Positions 7,683 through 17,790 of a DNA stretch of 64,000 bases are shown one piece after another; within the stretch, counting starts at the first letter, position 1; every line of letters begins with the position of its first letter. This stretch comes from Bacillus ectoiniformans (lineage in GTDB: Bacteria > Bacillota > Bacilli > Bacillales > Domibacillaceae): NCBI RefSeq assembly GCF_016908875.1, contig NZ_JAFBES010000005.1, positions 62,001-126,000 on the forward strand. The letters are read 5' to 3'. The notes beneath the pieces are model-generated. The model saw nothing but the letters and a program-made list of their open reading frames with translations. It was not told where the DNA came from and ran no database searches. A program made the translations under genes and the position numbers.

Positions 7683-7717
7683 GCAAACGTATACATTTAT
7701 TTAAAGGAGGCGTTTCA

Positions 7718-8803
7718 ATGGCTAAAATGGATGAGACATTAACGATGCTGAAAGAACTGACCGATGCAAAAGGAATTGCCGGCAATGAACGTGAAGTTCG
7801 TGCTGTCATGACAAAATACATAGAGCCGCTGTCTGATGAAGTGACAACCGATCACATCGGCAGCTTGATTGCTAAAAAAACGGGTGACGAAAACGGACCA
7901 AAAATTATGGTGGCCGGCCACTTGGATGAAGTTGGGTTTATGATTACCCTAATCGATGACAAAGGATTTCTCCGCTTTCAAACAGTAGGCGGATGGTGGA
8001 GTCAGGTCATGCTTGCCCAGCGTGTTACGATTGTAACTAGAAAAGGCGATGTGACTGGAGTAATTGGTTCTAAACCTCCACACATCCTGCCTCCGGAAGC
8101 GCGTAAAAAACCAGTAGACATTAAAGATATGTTTATTGATATTGGCGCTTCAAGCAAGGAAGAAGCAGAAGAGTGGGGAGTTAGACCAGGAGATATGGTC
8201 GTTCCTTATTTCGAGTTTACTGTGATGAATAATGAAAAAATGCTGCTGGCAAAAGCCTGGGATAACCGCATTGGCTGCGCGATTGCAATTGACGTAATGA
8301 AATATGTGAAAGACAAACAGCATAAAAACATTGTGTACGGTGTTGGTACGGTTCAGGAAGAAGTTGGCCTCCGCGGAGCCAAAACATCTGCGCAGACAAT
8401 CAAGCCGGATATTGCTTTTGGGGTGGATGTTGGAATTGCAGGCGATACGCCAGGCATCACCAGCAAGGAAGCAATGAGCAAAATGGGCAAAGGTCCGCAG
8501 ATCATTTTATATGATGCATCGATGGTGTCTCATAAAGGCTTGCGTGATTTTGTTACAGATGTAGCGGATGAACTTGACATTCCATACCAGTTTGACGCGA
8601 TGGCGGGCGGAGGAACAGATTCGGGTGCCATTCATGTGACATCAGGCGGTGTGCCGAGTCTTTCTATCACCATTGCAACCCGCTACATTCATTCTCATGC
8701 AGCGATGCTTCACCGTGATGATTATGAGCATGCGGTCAAGTTAATTGGCGAAGTAATCTTGCGTCTAGACCGTGACACGGTTAACAAAATTACATTCGAC
8801 TAA
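7718..8803 (+). CDS. ysdC: M42-family metallo-aminopeptidase YsdC
   Basis: This 361-residue cytoplasmic peptidase belongs to the M42 (glutamyl aminopeptidase/TET-like) family, which forms large dinuclear-metal particles that trim peptides. Metal and catalytic residues are seen in [39 protein letters not shown] and a C-terminal YIHSHAAM. Length equals B. subtilis YsdC. AAAGGAGG precedes the ATG. It is transcribed from its own promoter at 7654 and ends in a bidirectional terminator shared with the convergent sspI. Some relatives are mis-annotated as endoglucanases; the metal motifs argue for peptidase. Confidence 0.93.
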   Translation: MAKMDETLTMLKELTDAKGIAGNEREVRAVMTKYIEPLSDEVTTDHIGSLIAKKTGDENGPKIMVAGHLDEVGFMITLIDDKGFLRFQTVGGWWSQVMLAQRVTIVTRKGDVTGVIGSKPPHILPPEARKKPVDIKDMFIDIGASSKEEAEEWGVRPGDMVVPYFEFTVMNNEKMLLAKAWDNRIGCAIAIDVMKYVKDKQHKNIVYGVGTVQEEVGLRGAKTSAQTIKPDIAFGVDVGIAGDTPGITSKEAMSKMGKGPQIILYDASMVSHKGLRDFVTDVADELDIPYQFDAMAGGGTDSGAIHVTSGGVPSLSITIATRYIHSHAAMLHRDDYEHAVKLIGEVILRLDRDTVNKITFD

Positions 8804-8807
8804 CAAG

Positions 8808-8840
8808 AAAAACTTCCGGTGCATGCCGGAAGTTTTTTTG
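8808..8840. terminator. Bidirectional terminator between ysdC and sspI
   Basis: The stem AAACTTCCGG/CCGGAAGTTT carries a T-run on the plus strand and a shorter T-rich tail on the minus strand. Confidence 0.88.
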
Positions 8841-8857
8841 ATAAGCAAGAAGCCGTG

Positions 8858-9064
8858 TTATTTTAATCCTTCTTCAAGTGTTTCCAGCATCTGCAGCTTT
8901 TCATTTTCATCTGCATGCTGCCAGTACACTTCAAACAGAACACCTAATCCAGGAAGCATTTTTTCTTCCCCTCGTTCAATCGCATCGACAATCGTTTGTT
9001 CCAATTGATTGGAAGAGTGTCCGGTAATGTTGTTTAAAACAGCTTGACGTAAATTAAAATTCAT
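8858..9064 (-). CDS. sspI: Small acid-soluble spore protein SspI
   Basis: This 68-residue minor spore-core protein shows the family signature [15 protein letters not shown] and [23 protein letters not shown], ending [14 protein letters not shown] is made in the forespore, and its presence shows the organism sporulates. The ATG at 9064 is 8 nt from GGAG on the minus strand; a GTG at 9067 is also in frame but too close. A CATATTA element at 9124-9118 on the minus strand could be a sigma-G type -10, but I do not see a good -35. It is convergent with ysdC and divergent from ysgA. Confidence 0.93.
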   Translation of the reverse strand: MNFNLRQAVLNNITGHSSNQLEQTIVDAIERGEEKMLPGLGVLFEVYWQHADENEKLQMLETLEEGLK

Positions 9065-9179
9065 CACAATCGCTCCTTTTCTGCTTCATCCTTACTAATT
9101 TCTCCTGTCTCTTCATTTAATATGCGAAAAAAATGAGTTATAATGTAACAATTGAACAAGTGATAGAGGAGCGGAATAC

Positions 9180-9935
9180 GTGAAGTTTATACAATCAGCA
9201 AAAAACCCCCAGGTGAAACAATGGAAAAAGCTACAGTTGAAAAAAGAACGTGATAAAACAGGCTTGTATTTGCTTGAAGGTTTTCATTTAGTGGAAACGG
9301 CGTTGAATCATAAAGATTGGCTAGTGGAGCTAATTGTTTCAGAAGATATAACACTGCCTGCTCACTGGAATGTCGACGGTGTAGAAATGACGATGGTGAC
9401 ACAAGATGTGGCGGATTCTTTAGCTTCAACGGAAACGACCCAAAGCATTTTTGCGCTATGCCGTAAGCCGGAGCTTCCTGAGGTATTAAAGGAAGGGAAT
9501 TATTTATTGATTGATGCTGTTCAAGATCCAGGTAATATCGGCACGATGATTCGTACAGCGGATGCCGCTGGAATGGCTGGTGTGGTACTCGGAACAGGCT
9601 GTGCCGATCCATATAATCCGAAAGTGCTTCGTTCTGCACAAGGAAGTCATTTTCATCTGCCTATTTTTATTCAGCCTCTTAATGAAACAATTCAGGAGTT
9701 AAAAGAAAAAGACATTCCAGTTTACGGCACTTCTTTGCAAAGAGCGGTCGATTATCGGGAAGCGGGCAAAGGCAGCCAATTTGCTCTGCTAGTTGGCAAT
9801 GAAGGCAGTGGCGTGAGCGAAGAACTTTTAAATCAGACGACAGGAAATCTATACATTCCGCTTTATGGGCAAAGTGAATCGCTGAATGTCGCAGTAGCGG
9901 CGGGAGTTTTACTGTATCATCTAAAGCATTCCTGA
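9180..9935 (+). CDS. ysgA: SpoU/TrmH-family rRNA/tRNA methyltransferase YsgA
   Basis: This 251-residue SPOUT-class 2'-O-ribose methyltransferase has an N-terminal RNA-binding substrate domain (VKQWKKLQLKKERDKTGLYLLEGFHLV). The C-terminal knotted SAM-binding domain has DAVQDPGNIGTMIRTADAAG, LLVGNEGSGVS and IPLYGQSESLNVAVAAGVLLY. The exact RNA target is not established from sequence. The start is GTG at 9180, after AGAGGAGCG. It directly precedes the pheS T-box, as in B. subtilis, and runs divergently from sspI. Confidence 0.92.
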   Translation: MKFIQSAKNPQVKQWKKLQLKKERDKTGLYLLEGFHLVETALNHKDWLVELIVSEDITLPAHWNVDGVEMTMVTQDVADSLASTETTQSIFALCRKPELPEVLKEGNYLLIDAVQDPGNIGTMIRTADAAGMAGVVLGTGCADPYNPKVLRSAQGSHFHLPIFIQPLNETIQELKEKDIPVYGTSLQRAVDYREAGKGSQFALLVGNEGSGVSEELLNQTTGNLYIPLYGQSESLNVAVAAGVLLYHLKHS

Positions 9936-9942
9936 AAAAAGT

Positions 9943-9972
9943 TTGAATTATCGAGTGAAACTGTACTATAAT
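9943..9972 (+). promoter_or_regulatory. Sigma-A promoter of pheST
   Basis: TTGAAT at 9943-9948 and TATAAT at 9967-9972 are 18 bp apart, just upstream of the T-box leader. Confidence 0.75.
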
Positions 9973-9979
9973 ATGGTTT

Positions 9980-10243
9980 GTATATCATATAAAGCAAAAG
10001 GCAATGACAGAGAAGAGTAGCTTATTTTCGTTTTTTCAGGAAGAAAGTGCCCCGGACTGCAAGCACTTTTATAAACGGGTAAGTGAAGTTCACCTCTCGA
10101 GCCGGCATCAGGACTGCCATACGCATAAAGATGCTCCGGTGAAAACCGTTATCCCAATGAAGTTGAACATGCCTTTGTGCATGTTAAAAAGGGTGGTACC
10201 GCGATCAAAGCCTCGTCCCTTTCCGGGAGACGGGGCTTTTTTG
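9980..10243 (+). promoter_or_regulatory. T-box riboswitch (phenylalanyl-tRNA sensing) of pheST
   Basis: The T-box core AGGGTGGTACCGCG is at about 10190-10203. It is followed by terminator stem AAGCCTCGTCCC/GGGAGACGGGGCTT and TTTTTT ending near 10242. A TTC triplet at 10089-10091 within GAAGTTCACC is a candidate phenylalanine specifier. The downstream gene is pheS. Confidence 0.92.
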
Positions 10244-10292
10244 TGTTCAAAAAATGAATGATACTTAAAGCAAATAAAGGAGGAAATAGACG

Positions 10293-11330
10293 GTGGAACA
10301 GCAATTAAAAGCACTGCAAACAGAAGCCCTTCAAAAAATCGAAGCGGCGGACAATTTAAAAGACTTAAATGATATTCGCGTCGCTTATCTTGGGAAAAAA
10401 GGGCCAGTGACTGAGATTTTAAAAGGCATGGGCAAGCTTTCAGCAGAAGAACGTCCAAAGATGGGTGCGCTTGGAAATGAAGTGCGCGGAGCCATTGCTT
10501 CTAGCATTGAAGCGAAACAAACGGTTCTTGAACAGGCAGAAATTCAAAAGCAGCTTGAAAATGAAACGATTGATGTGACTCTTCCAGGTCGCTCAGTGAA
10601 AACAGGCTGCCAGCATCCGCTCACTCGCGTGGTAGAAGAAATTGAAGATTTATTTATCAGCATGGGCTACACAGTAGCTGAAGGTCCTGAAGTGGAAAAG
10701 GATTATTACAACTTTGAAGCATTGAACCTTCCAAAAGGACACCCGGCACGTGATATGCAGGATTCCTTTTACATCACAGAAGATATTTTAATGCGTACAC
10801 ATACATCACCTGTACAAGCACGCACAATGGAAAAGCATAAAGGACAAGGGCCTGTTAAAATTATTTGCCCTGGTAAAGTGTACAGAAGAGATAATGATGA
10901 CGCGACACATTCCCATCAATTTACACAAATTGAAGGCCTTGTGATTGATGAAAACATCAGCATGGGAGATTTAAAAGGAACACTTGAAGTGTTTGCTAAG
11001 AAAATGTTTGGTGAAGATCGTGAAATTCGTCTGCGTCCAAGCTTCTTCCCATTCACTGAACCATCTGTAGAAGTGGATGTCAGCTGTATGTTCTGCGGAG
11101 GAGAAGGGTGCAATATTTGTAAAGGCACAGGCTGGATCGAGATTTTAGGTGCCGGAATGGTTCATCCAAACGTACTTGAAATGGCCGGCTTTGATTCTAA
11201 GAAATACACGGGCTTTGCTTTCGGAATGGGTCCTGAGCGTATTGCTATGCTGAAGTACGGAATTGATGATATCCGTCATTTCTATACAAATGATGTTCGT
11301 TTTCTTAAACAATTTTCAGTCCATCAATAA
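10293..11330 (+). CDS. pheS: Phenylalanine--tRNA ligase alpha subunit
   Basis: This 345-residue catalytic subunit of the heterotetrameric class II synthetase has an N-terminal coiled-coil tRNA-binding arm (about 1-90). The catalytic core follows with class II motifs [48 protein letters not shown] and [20 protein letters not shown] small Cys cluster, [17 protein letters not shown], is normal for Bacillus PheS. The start is GTG at 10293, after AAAGGAGG. It is followed at 28 nt by pheT, and expression is governed by the T-box. Confidence 0.98.
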   Translation: MEQQLKALQTEALQKIEAADNLKDLNDIRVAYLGKKGPVTEILKGMGKLSAEERPKMGALGNEVRGAIASSIEAKQTVLEQAEIQKQLENETIDVTLPGRSVKTGCQHPLTRVVEEIEDLFISMGYTVAEGPEVEKDYYNFEALNLPKGHPARDMQDSFYITEDILMRTHTSPVQARTMEKHKGQGPVKIICPGKVYRRDNDDATHSHQFTQIEGLVIDENISMGDLKGTLEVFAKKMFGEDREIRLRPSFFPFTEPSVEVDVSCMFCGGEGCNICKGTGWIEILGAGMVHPNVLEMAGFDSKKYTGFAFGMGPERIAMLKYGIDDIRHFYTNDVRFLKQFSVHQ

Positions 11331-11358
11331 TTTTTAATTACAGGAGGGTGTAAACGAT

Positions 11359-13773
11359 ATGTTCGTTTCATATAAATGGCTGCAAGAATACGTCGATTTA
11401 GACGGGATCACAGCAAAAGAATTAGCGGAAAAAATTACCCGCAGCGGAATTGAAGTGGAAGGGGTAGAAGTGCTTGGCGAAGGCATTAAAAATGTAGTAG
11501 TCGGCCATGTGCTTGAGCGTACACAGCATCCGAACGCAGACAAATTAAATGTCTGTTCCGTTGATGTTGGGGAAGAAGAGCCAGTTCAAATCGTTTGCGG
11601 CGCGCCGAATGTCGATAAAGGACAATATGTAGCGGTTGCCAAAGTGGGTGCGGTTCTTCCGGGCAATTTCAAAATTAAAAAAGCCAAGCTTCGCGGAGAA
11701 GCATCTCATGGCATGATCTGTTCATTGCAGGAATTAGGCATTGAAAGCAAATTAGTGGCGAAGGAATTCTCAGAAGGGATTTTCGTTTTCCCTAATGATG
11801 TAGAACCGGGAAGCAGTGCACTAGAACAGCTGAATTTAGACGATGAAGTGCTTGAACTTGGCTTAACACCGAACCGTTCAGACTGCTTAAGCATGCTTGG
11901 CGTGGCTTATGAAGTTGCAGCGATTCTTGGCCGTGATGTGAAACTGCCTAACACGGATGTGGCTGAAGGTGCTGAACAAGCGTCTGATTATATTCAAGTC
12001 CGCATTGAAGCAAAAGAAGATAATCCATTGTATATTGCGCGAGTGGTCAAGAATATTCAAATCGCTCCATCTCCGCTTTGGATGCAAACACGCTTAATGG
12101 CTGCCGGCATTCGTCCGCACAATAACGTTGTAGACATCACTAACTTTGTGCTGCTTGAATACGGTCAGCCGCTTCACGCATTTGACTATGACCGCCTCGG
12201 TTCAAAAGAGATTGTCGTCCGCCGTGCAAACGAAGGAGAAAAAATGGTGACGCTTGATGAAGCAGAGCGCACACTATCTGCTGATCATTTAGTGATCACA
12301 AATGGCCAAGAGCCGGTTGCTTTAGCCGGAGTCATGGGCGGAGCTAATTCAGAAGTGCAGTCGGACACGACGACGGTACTATTGGAATCTGCTTATTTTG
12401 ACGGTCAGCGCATTCGCCAGGCTTCTAAAGATCATGGCCTGCGCAGTGAAGCAAGTGCCCGTTTTGAAAAAGGTGTGGATCCGAACCGTGTGAAAGCGGC
12501 AGTTGACCGCGCAGCTCAGCTAATGGCACAGTACGCAGCTGGTGAAGTATTAGCAGGGGACGTAACAGCTGGTGAAATCAATGCCGAGCCAAAAACAGTG
12601 GCTATTACATTGGATAAATTAAATCGCGTGCTTGGTACGGACTTGCAAAGCGGTGGAGTTGAAGATATCTTCCGTCGTCTGCAATTTGACGTACAAACGG
12701 ACAATGACGAGTTTTTAGTAACGGTACCGACTCGCCGCGGCGATATTACAATTCCAGAAGATTTAGTGGAAGAAGTCGCTCGTATGTATGGCTACGATCA
12801 CTTGCCAACTACTGTTCCTGTCAGCGTAACGAACCCGGGCGGATTGACAACTTATCAATTAAAACGCCGGATTGTCCGCCGTTATTTTGAAGGAGCAGGC
12901 TTAAACCAAGCGATTACGTATTCATTAACGAGTGAAAAACGTGCGAACGAATGGGCGCTAGAAACTCGTGAACCAGTCGCTTTAAGCATGCCAATGAGTG
13001 AAGAGCGCGCTTTCTTGCGCCTGAGCATCATTCCTCAGCTGCTTGAAGTGGTCGCTCATAATACGGCTCGTCAAAACGATTCCGTTTCTCTTTATGAAAT
13101 TGGCTCTGTATTTTTAAAAGACAGCACAGAAGAATTGCCGACAGAAGAAGAGCATGCAGCTGGCGCTATGACTGGCCTTTGGTCTCAGCATCAATGGCAG
13201 GGAGAAAAGAAAGCCGTTGACTTCTTTGTCGCAAAAGGCGTTCTCGAAGGACTGTTTAACCGTCTTGGCCTTCAAGATCGAGTCACATTCAAAAAAGCGG
13301 AACTACAAGGCATGCATCCAGGCCGTACCGCAGCCATTGAGCTTGATGGCGAGTACATCGGCTATGTTGGCCAAGTGCATCCCCAAAACGCTAAAGAGCT
13401 CGACATTAAAGAAACGTATGTATTTGAGCTGAAATTAAATGCTTTATTACAAGCGGAAACAGAAGATCTTCGCTATGAGGCGATTCCTCGATTCCCTTCT
13501 ATTACCCGCGATATTGCTTTAGTCGTAGATCGTGAAGTGGAAGCAGGAACTATGGAAGCCATCATTAAAGAAGCGGGTGGAAGTTTGTTGAAGGAAGTCT
13601 ATGTATTTGACTTGTACGAAGGCGAGCATATGCAGCCGGGCAAAAAATCCGTGGCCTTCTCTTTAAAATATTTAGACCCGTCAAGAACATTAACGGATGA
13701 AGAAGTAGTGAAAGTGCATACGCAGGTTCTAGAGCAGCTGAAAGAACAAGCGAATGCAGAATTAAGAGGATAA
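11359..13773 (+). CDS. pheT: Phenylalanine--tRNA ligase beta subunit
   Basis: This 804-residue beta subunit has an N-terminal tRNA-binding EMAP/OB-like domain (about 40-150, [10 protein letters not shown]). The B3/B4 editing domain edits Tyr-tRNA-Phe, and the B5 domain and catalytic-like core follow ([22 protein letters not shown]). The C-terminal FDX-ACB anticodon domain includes [13 protein letters not shown]. Length matches B. subtilis PheT. The ATG follows AGGAGGGTG. It ends before a terminator at 13784-13813. Confidence 0.98.
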   Translation: MFVSYKWLQEYVDLDGITAKELAEKITRSGIEVEGVEVLGEGIKNVVVGHVLERTQHPNADKLNVCSVDVGEEEPVQIVCGAPNVDKGQYVAVAKVGAVLPGNFKIKKAKLRGEASHGMICSLQELGIESKLVAKEFSEGIFVFPNDVEPGSSALEQLNLDDEVLELGLTPNRSDCLSMLGVAYEVAAILGRDVKLPNTDVAEGAEQASDYIQVRIEAKEDNPLYIARVVKNIQIAPSPLWMQTRLMAAGIRPHNNVVDITNFVLLEYGQPLHAFDYDRLGSKEIVVRRANEGEKMVTLDEAERTLSADHLVITNGQEPVALAGVMGGANSEVQSDTTTVLLESAYFDGQRIRQASKDHGLRSEASARFEKGVDPNRVKAAVDRAAQLMAQYAAGEVLAGDVTAGEINAEPKTVAITLDKLNRVLGTDLQSGGVEDIFRRLQFDVQTDNDEFLVTVPTRRGDITIPEDLVEEVARMYGYDHLPTTVPVSVTNPGGLTTYQLKRRIVRRYFEGAGLNQAITYSLTSEKRANEWALETREPVALSMPMSEERAFLRLSIIPQLLEVVAHNTARQNDSVSLYEIGSVFLKDSTEELPTEEEHAAGAMTGLWSQHQWQGEKKAVDFFVAKGVLEGLFNRLGLQDRVTFKKAELQGMHPGRTAAIELDGEYIGYVGQVHPQNAKELDIKETYVFELKLNALLQAETEDLRYEAIPRFPSITRDIALVVDREVEAGTMEAIIKEAGGSLLKEVYVFDLYEGEHMQPGKKSVAFSLKYLDPSRTLTDEEVVKVHTQVLEQLKEQANAELRG

Positions 13774-13783
13774 ATAGAAAGTA

Positions 13784-13813
13784 GGCGTCCAGCTAAGCTG
13801 GGCGTCTTTTTGA
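13784..13813 (+). terminator. Terminator of pheST
   Basis: The stem GGCGTCCAGC/GCTGGGCGTC is followed by TTTTTG. Confidence 0.85.
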
Positions 13814-13838
13814 TGGTGGGGAGAAGGGTGAGCAGGTG

Positions 13839-14043
13839 AGTGAAAGGAAAGCGGCAGTTAGTGAAAATAAACTTTGCGCGAACGAAAATAACATGAGTGT
13901 CAGTGAAAAGAACCGATGCTCGAATGTCAATAAATGAGTGATTGAAAAGAAGCCGGCAGCGAGTGAAAAGAAACTAGTTCGAGTGAAAATAAGCAGCTCA
14001 TGAGTGAAAATAAAATACCTGTAAATGAATATAACCCCCGTGT
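13839..14043 (+). repeat. Degenerate 20-21-nt tandem array B
   Basis: Ten units begin at 13839, 13860, 13881, 13902, 13923 (short, 18 nt), 13941, 13962, 13982, 14003 and 14024. The core is AGTGAAAATAA or AGTGAAAAGAA with variable tails of about 10 nt. It fills the convergent gap between pheT and rnhC, and I see no gene in it. Period and design match arrays A and C, with a different core sequence. Confidence 0.82.
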
Positions 14044-14059
14044 ATTTGCAAATAAACGA

Positions 14060-14112
14060 AAGGCCGAGCACAAAGAATCTTTCCAGGTTCTTTTGTGCTC
14101 GGCCTCTATTTT
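14060..14112. terminator. Bidirectional terminator at the end of rnhC
   Basis: The long stem AAGGCCGAGCACAAAGAA/TTCTTTTGTGCTCGGCCT (one unpaired base on the right arm) surrounds TCTTTCCAGG. T-rich tails lie on the plus side. It serves rnhC on the minus strand and may also stop readthrough from pheT. Confidence 0.85.
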
Positions 14113-15050
14113 TATCCCTGATATTTCTTCACAAGCTTCATCGCTTTGTCTGTATTGGCAAAATGCATTTTCGTGAACTGGCGAAGAGCGTCTTCACCTT
14201 TTTCAATAATTAAACGAGCTCCGGCTGCATCGACTTGGCTTCCGGCTCCTTTTGGGATCTTAAACCCTGCCTCCGTGCTTAGTTTGTCAAATTCTTTCAC
14301 AAAAGCATAGCGGGCAATAATAGAAGCGGCAGCGACAGAAAGGTGGACACTTTCACCTTTCGTGCTGAAATACACGTTTTCTTTAAAAATATTTTTTTGT
14401 TCTTTTAAATAACGGTAATACGTGGTTTTTTCTGCGAATTGATCAATTAATACCGCTTCTGGTTTCTCAGGCAGGATTTTTTCATGCAGCTTAATAAGGG
14501 CTTGGTTATGAAGCAATGCTTTTATTTTCCCTTGCGACATGCCGGATTGCTGCAGTTCATTGTATTTTTCGTTTTTAAGGATCAGCAAGCTGTAAGGAAT
14601 GATTTTGATTAACTGCTTGGCGAGGCTCGCAATTTGCTGGTCATTTAGGTTTTTAGAATCTCGTACACCCAGCTGCCGCAGTTCATCCATCTGCTCGCGT
14701 TTGACATAAGCGCTTGCTACAGTAATCGGACCGAAGAAATCGCCGGTTCCGACTTCATCACTGCCGATCACGGACATGGAAGCAAACCCTTCTGGCAGAG
14801 AAGCTGTTTTCGGTTTTGCTTTTTTTGCAGGGGAGGACACCGCTGTACCTCCTTGCCAGCGGGCCGCTTCTGTCATGGCTTCCTTTCCTTGAAACAAGAC
14901 TTTGCCTGAGCGGTAACCTGTGATAGAGCAGCTCGGCTTTTTAGCCGCGAATACCGCACCCGGCGGCAAAGATCCTGTCGAATACTGCTGATAAAATTCT
15001 TTCATTTGTTTAAGTGTTTGGTCAGTAACTTTTAATACAGTATGGGCCAA
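14112..15050 (-). CDS. rnhC: Ribonuclease HIII (TTG start)
   Basis: This 312-residue RNase HIII cleaves the RNA strand of RNA-DNA hybrids. An N-terminal substrate-binding (TBP-like) domain covers about residues 1-85 (PPGAVFAAKKPSCSITGYRSGKVLFQG). The catalytic domain starts with VIGSDEVGTGDFFGPITVA, supplying the acidic residues, followed by VRDSKNLND. The start is TTG at 15050, 8 nt from GGAG on the minus strand. An in-frame ATG at 15098 would add 16 residues that do not match the family. It runs divergently from zapA, as in B. subtilis. Confidence 0.93.
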   Translation of the reverse strand: MAHTVLKVTDQTLKQMKEFYQQYSTGSLPPGAVFAAKKPSCSITGYRSGKVLFQGKEAMTEAARWQGGTAVSSPAKKAKPKTASLPEGFASMSVIGSDEVGTGDFFGPITVASAYVKREQMDELRQLGVRDSKNLNDQQIASLAKQLIKIIPYSLLILKNEKYNELQQSGMSQGKIKALLHNQALIKLHEKILPEKPEAVLIDQFAEKTTYYRYLKEQKNIFKENVYFSTKGESVHLSVAAASIIARYAFVKEFDKLSTEAGFKIPKGAGSQVDAAGARLIIEKGEDALRQFTKMHFANTDKAMKLVKKYQG

Positions 15051-15142
15051 TTGAAATTCTCCTTTGTACTTACGACTTTTCAACCTAAAACTATTCATGG
15101 TATGATAGCATGTAGGATTCTTAAAGAACGGGGGCTATCTAG

Positions 15143-15406
15143 TTGTCGGAAGAGCAGAAAAAAACGCGAATAACAGTAAAAATCTACGGATACGAATATA
15201 CCATTGTCGGAACCGAATCTCATGATCATATTCAGCGGGTAGCTAATATGGTAGACAAAAAGATGCGGGAGATCAGTTCGGCGAATCCTATGCTAGACAC
15301 GAATAAAACAGCCGTTTTAACAGCGGTCAACGCTGTTCATGAATATGTAAAATTACAAGAAAAAATAGAGAAGCTGGAAAAAGAAATTAAACAAACAAAG
15401 GATTGA
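15143..15406 (+). CDS. zapA: Cell division protein ZapA (TTG start)
   Basis: This 87-residue FtsZ-associated protein bundles FtsZ protofilaments and promotes Z-ring formation. The N-terminal globular part is RITVKIYGYEYTIVGTESHDHIQRVANMVD, and a C-terminal coiled coil is YVKLQEKIEKLEKEIKQTK. The start is TTG at 15143, after GGGGGC. The stop overlaps the beginning of the cvpA region, indicating translational coupling. Confidence 0.93.
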   Translation: MSEEQKKTRITVKIYGYEYTIVGTESHDHIQRVANMVDKKMREISSANPMLDTNKTAVLTAVNAVHEYVKLQEKIEKLEKEIKQTKD

Positions 15407-15411
15407 CATAC

Positions 15412-15951
15412 ATGCTTACAATCATCTTGCTTCTATTCCTAGTTGCCGGAATCACCATGGGACTTAGAAGAGGTTTTATCCTTCAATTTTTTCATATGGC
15501 AAGCTCCATTATTGCCATCATTCTTGCTATTATGCTTAGAGGGCAGATAGTTCCCATCTTAAAGAACTGGATTCCACTTCCGCCAGTAGAAGGGCAAGCG
15601 ATGAGCCTGCTTGCTAACGGACCGGGATTCGCTGCTTTTTATTATGGAACCATTGCTTTTATTCTCATCTTCATTGTCGTGAAAATCGCGCTGTCTGTTC
15701 TAGCCTCGTTTATGAATATGATATCGCATATCCCCATCATAAGGGAAGTAAACAAAATAGGCGGAGGCGTTCTTGGGTTTCTTGAGATCTATCTGGTCTT
15801 ATTTGTTCTATTATATATTGGTATGCTGATCCCTGAAAGCAGCATTCAGGAAATGATTCACGAATCACAAGCGGCCGATTACATGATCAATCGCACTCCG
15901 TTTTTATCAGAAGCACTAAAAGACCTAGAACCGCTCAATTATCTGAAATGA
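15412..15951 (+). CDS. CvpA-family membrane protein (YshB)
   Basis: This 179-residue protein has four predicted membrane helices and the CvpA (colicin V production) family feature MGLRRGFILQFFHMASSIIA. The ATG at 15412 is preferred, about 11 nt after AAAGG; a TTG at 15403 in frame is an alternative. In Bacillus the yshB gene lies between zapA and polX, as here. The molecular role is not settled. A GCCGTT-free gap of 110 bp leads to polX. Confidence 0.85.
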   Translation: MLTIILLLFLVAGITMGLRRGFILQFFHMASSIIAIILAIMLRGQIVPILKNWIPLPPVEGQAMSLLANGPGFAAFYYGTIAFILIFIVVKIALSVLASFMNMISHIPIIREVNKIGGGVLGFLEIYLVLFVLLYIGMLIPESSIQEMIHESQAADYMINRTPFLSEALKDLEPLNYLK

Positions 15952-16061
15952 CTTCTCTTTTTGAAAGAGAAGTTTTTATTTTGATTTCATTTTCTGCTAG
16001 TATATATAAGGAAGAAATGCGATAACGAACCAATCTACTTCTGAAAGCCAGGTGAAGAAAA

Positions 16062-17774
16062 ATGGTGAATAAAAAGGATATCATTCGTTTGTTAGAACAA
16101 ATTGCTATATATATGGAATTAAAAGGGGATAATCCGTTTAAAATCTCCGCTTTTCGCAAAGCCGCAGCGGCTCTTGAGAATGATGACCGCAGCATGAGCG
16201 AAATAGATGATGTGACCAAGCTTGCTGGTATAGGCAAAGGAACAGCGGCTGTCATTACTGAATACATCGAAACAGGATCATCAAGCACACTGAAGGAATT
16301 ACAGGGAGAAGTGCCTCCGGGATTAATCCCGCTTTTGCAGCTGCCGGGACTTGGCGGCAAGAAAATTGCTAAATTATATAAAGAGCTTGATATTACGAAT
16401 ATTGATCAGCTGAAGGAAGCTTGTGTAAACAAGCAGATTCAGGGACTCGCAGGATTTGGCGCCAAAACAGAAGAGAAAATTTTAGCTGCTGTCGAAAACG
16501 CCGGAACGCGGCCGGAGCGGTTACCGGTTGCTTATATGAGTAAACTTGCTGAAGCAATTGAAGCTGAGCTTAAAAACATGCAGGATATCAGTAAATTTTC
16601 AAGAGCCGGCAGCTTGCGCCGAATGCGTGAAACGATCAAGGATCTGGATTTTATTATCTCAACGAATGATCCAGCGACAGTGAAAGAACAGCTGCTTGAG
16701 CTGTCAAGCATTAAAGAAATTATTGCCGCTGGAGACACAAAAGTATCAATTGTTCTAGATGGAGAGTTTGAAGTAGGAGTCGACTTCCGTATTGTCACTG
16801 ATAAGGAATTCGCGACGACACTTCACCATTTTACCGGATCAAAAGATCACAATGTCCGCATGCGCCAGCTGGCGAAAGAGCGTGGGGAAAAAATCAGTGA
16901 GTACGGTGTAGAAAATATCGACACTGGTGAAGTCACGACGTTTGAGACCGAAGCAGAGTTTTACCGTCATTTTGGTCTGCCTTGGTTTCCGCCTGAAATC
17001 AGAGAAGACGGCAGAGAAGTCGAACAGTATAAAGAAGGCGAGCGGTTAATTGAACTCACGGATATACAAGGCGACTTGCATATGCATACAACGTGGTCAG
17101 ACGGTGCTTTTTCAATCGAAGAAATGGTAGAAGCATGCCGCGCCAAAGGCTATCAATACATGGTGATTACCGATCACTCCCGTTATTTAAAAGTAGCGAA
17201 CGGATTATCTGTTGAACGCCTATTAAAGCAGAATGAGGAGATCAAGAGCCTGAACGAGCAATATTCTGACATTGAAATTCTATCGGGTATTGAAATGGAT
17301 ATTCTTCCTGATGGAACGCTTGATTACGATGATGAAGTATTGAGTCAGCTCGATTTTGTCATCGCCTCGATTCACTCGAGTTTTTCGCAGCCGCAAGAAA
17401 CGATCATGAAGCGGCTAAAAACAGCTTTATCTAATCCATATGTTCATTTGATTGCTCACCCAACTGGCCGGTTGATCGGCCGGCGCGATGGCTATGATGT
17501 GAATATGGATCAGTTGATTGAGCTGGCAAAAGAAACGAATACAGCCCTTGAATTAAACGCTAATCCGCATCGGTTGGATCTATCTGCTGAAAATCTGCGA
17601 AAAGCACAAGCAGCGGGCGTTAAAGTGTTTATTAATACCGATGCCCATGCCATTGAGCATTTGGAATTTATGAATACCGGTGTGAAAGCGGCCAGAAAAG
17701 GCTGGCTGCGCCCCGAAACCGTCATCAATACGTACAATAAAGAGGAGTTACTGTCCTTTTTAAAAAGAAAGTAA
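16062..17774 (+). CDS. polX: DNA polymerase/3'-5' exonuclease PolX
   Basis: This 570-residue family X repair polymerase acts in gap filling during base-excision repair. The N-terminal helix-hairpin-helix region is GKGTAAVITEYIETG and GLGGKKIAKLYKELDI. A nucleotidyltransferase core (SLRRMRETIKDLDFIIST with acidic metal ligands, FEVGVDFRIV) follows. The C-terminal PHP exonuclease domain starts near residue 335 (DLHMHTTWSDG, VITDHSRY, SGIEMDILPDG, IASIHSSF, LIAHPTGR, INTDAHAIEHL). Length equals B. subtilis PolX. It lies 16 nt upstream of mutS2. Confidence 0.97.
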   Translation: MVNKKDIIRLLEQIAIYMELKGDNPFKISAFRKAAAALENDDRSMSEIDDVTKLAGIGKGTAAVITEYIETGSSSTLKELQGEVPPGLIPLLQLPGLGGKKIAKLYKELDITNIDQLKEACVNKQIQGLAGFGAKTEEKILAAVENAGTRPERLPVAYMSKLAEAIEAELKNMQDISKFSRAGSLRRMRETIKDLDFIISTNDPATVKEQLLELSSIKEIIAAGDTKVSIVLDGEFEVGVDFRIVTDKEFATTLHHFTGSKDHNVRMRQLAKERGEKISEYGVENIDTGEVTTFETEAEFYRHFGLPWFPPEIREDGREVEQYKEGERLIELTDIQGDLHMHTTWSDGAFSIEEMVEACRAKGYQYMVITDHSRYLKVANGLSVERLLKQNEEIKSLNEQYSDIEILSGIEMDILPDGTLDYDDEVLSQLDFVIASIHSSFSQPQETIMKRLKTALSNPYVHLIAHPTGRLIGRRDGYDVNMDQLIELAKETNTALELNANPHRLDLSAENLRKAQAAGVKVFINTDAHAIEHLEFMNTGVKAARKGWLRPETVINTYNKEELLSFLKRK

Positions 17775-17790
17775 GGGGGAAGCCTTCTAA

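Noticed and set aside
10004-10261. 85-codon plus-strand frame upstream of pheS
   Set aside because: It spans the phenylalanine T-box leader and terminator and has no ribosome site.
13793-14071. Minus-strand 92-codon frame rich in Phe, Ser, Leu and Thr repeats
   Set aside because: It is simply the translation of array B through its 21-nt units. It has no ribosome site and lies in a convergent gap.
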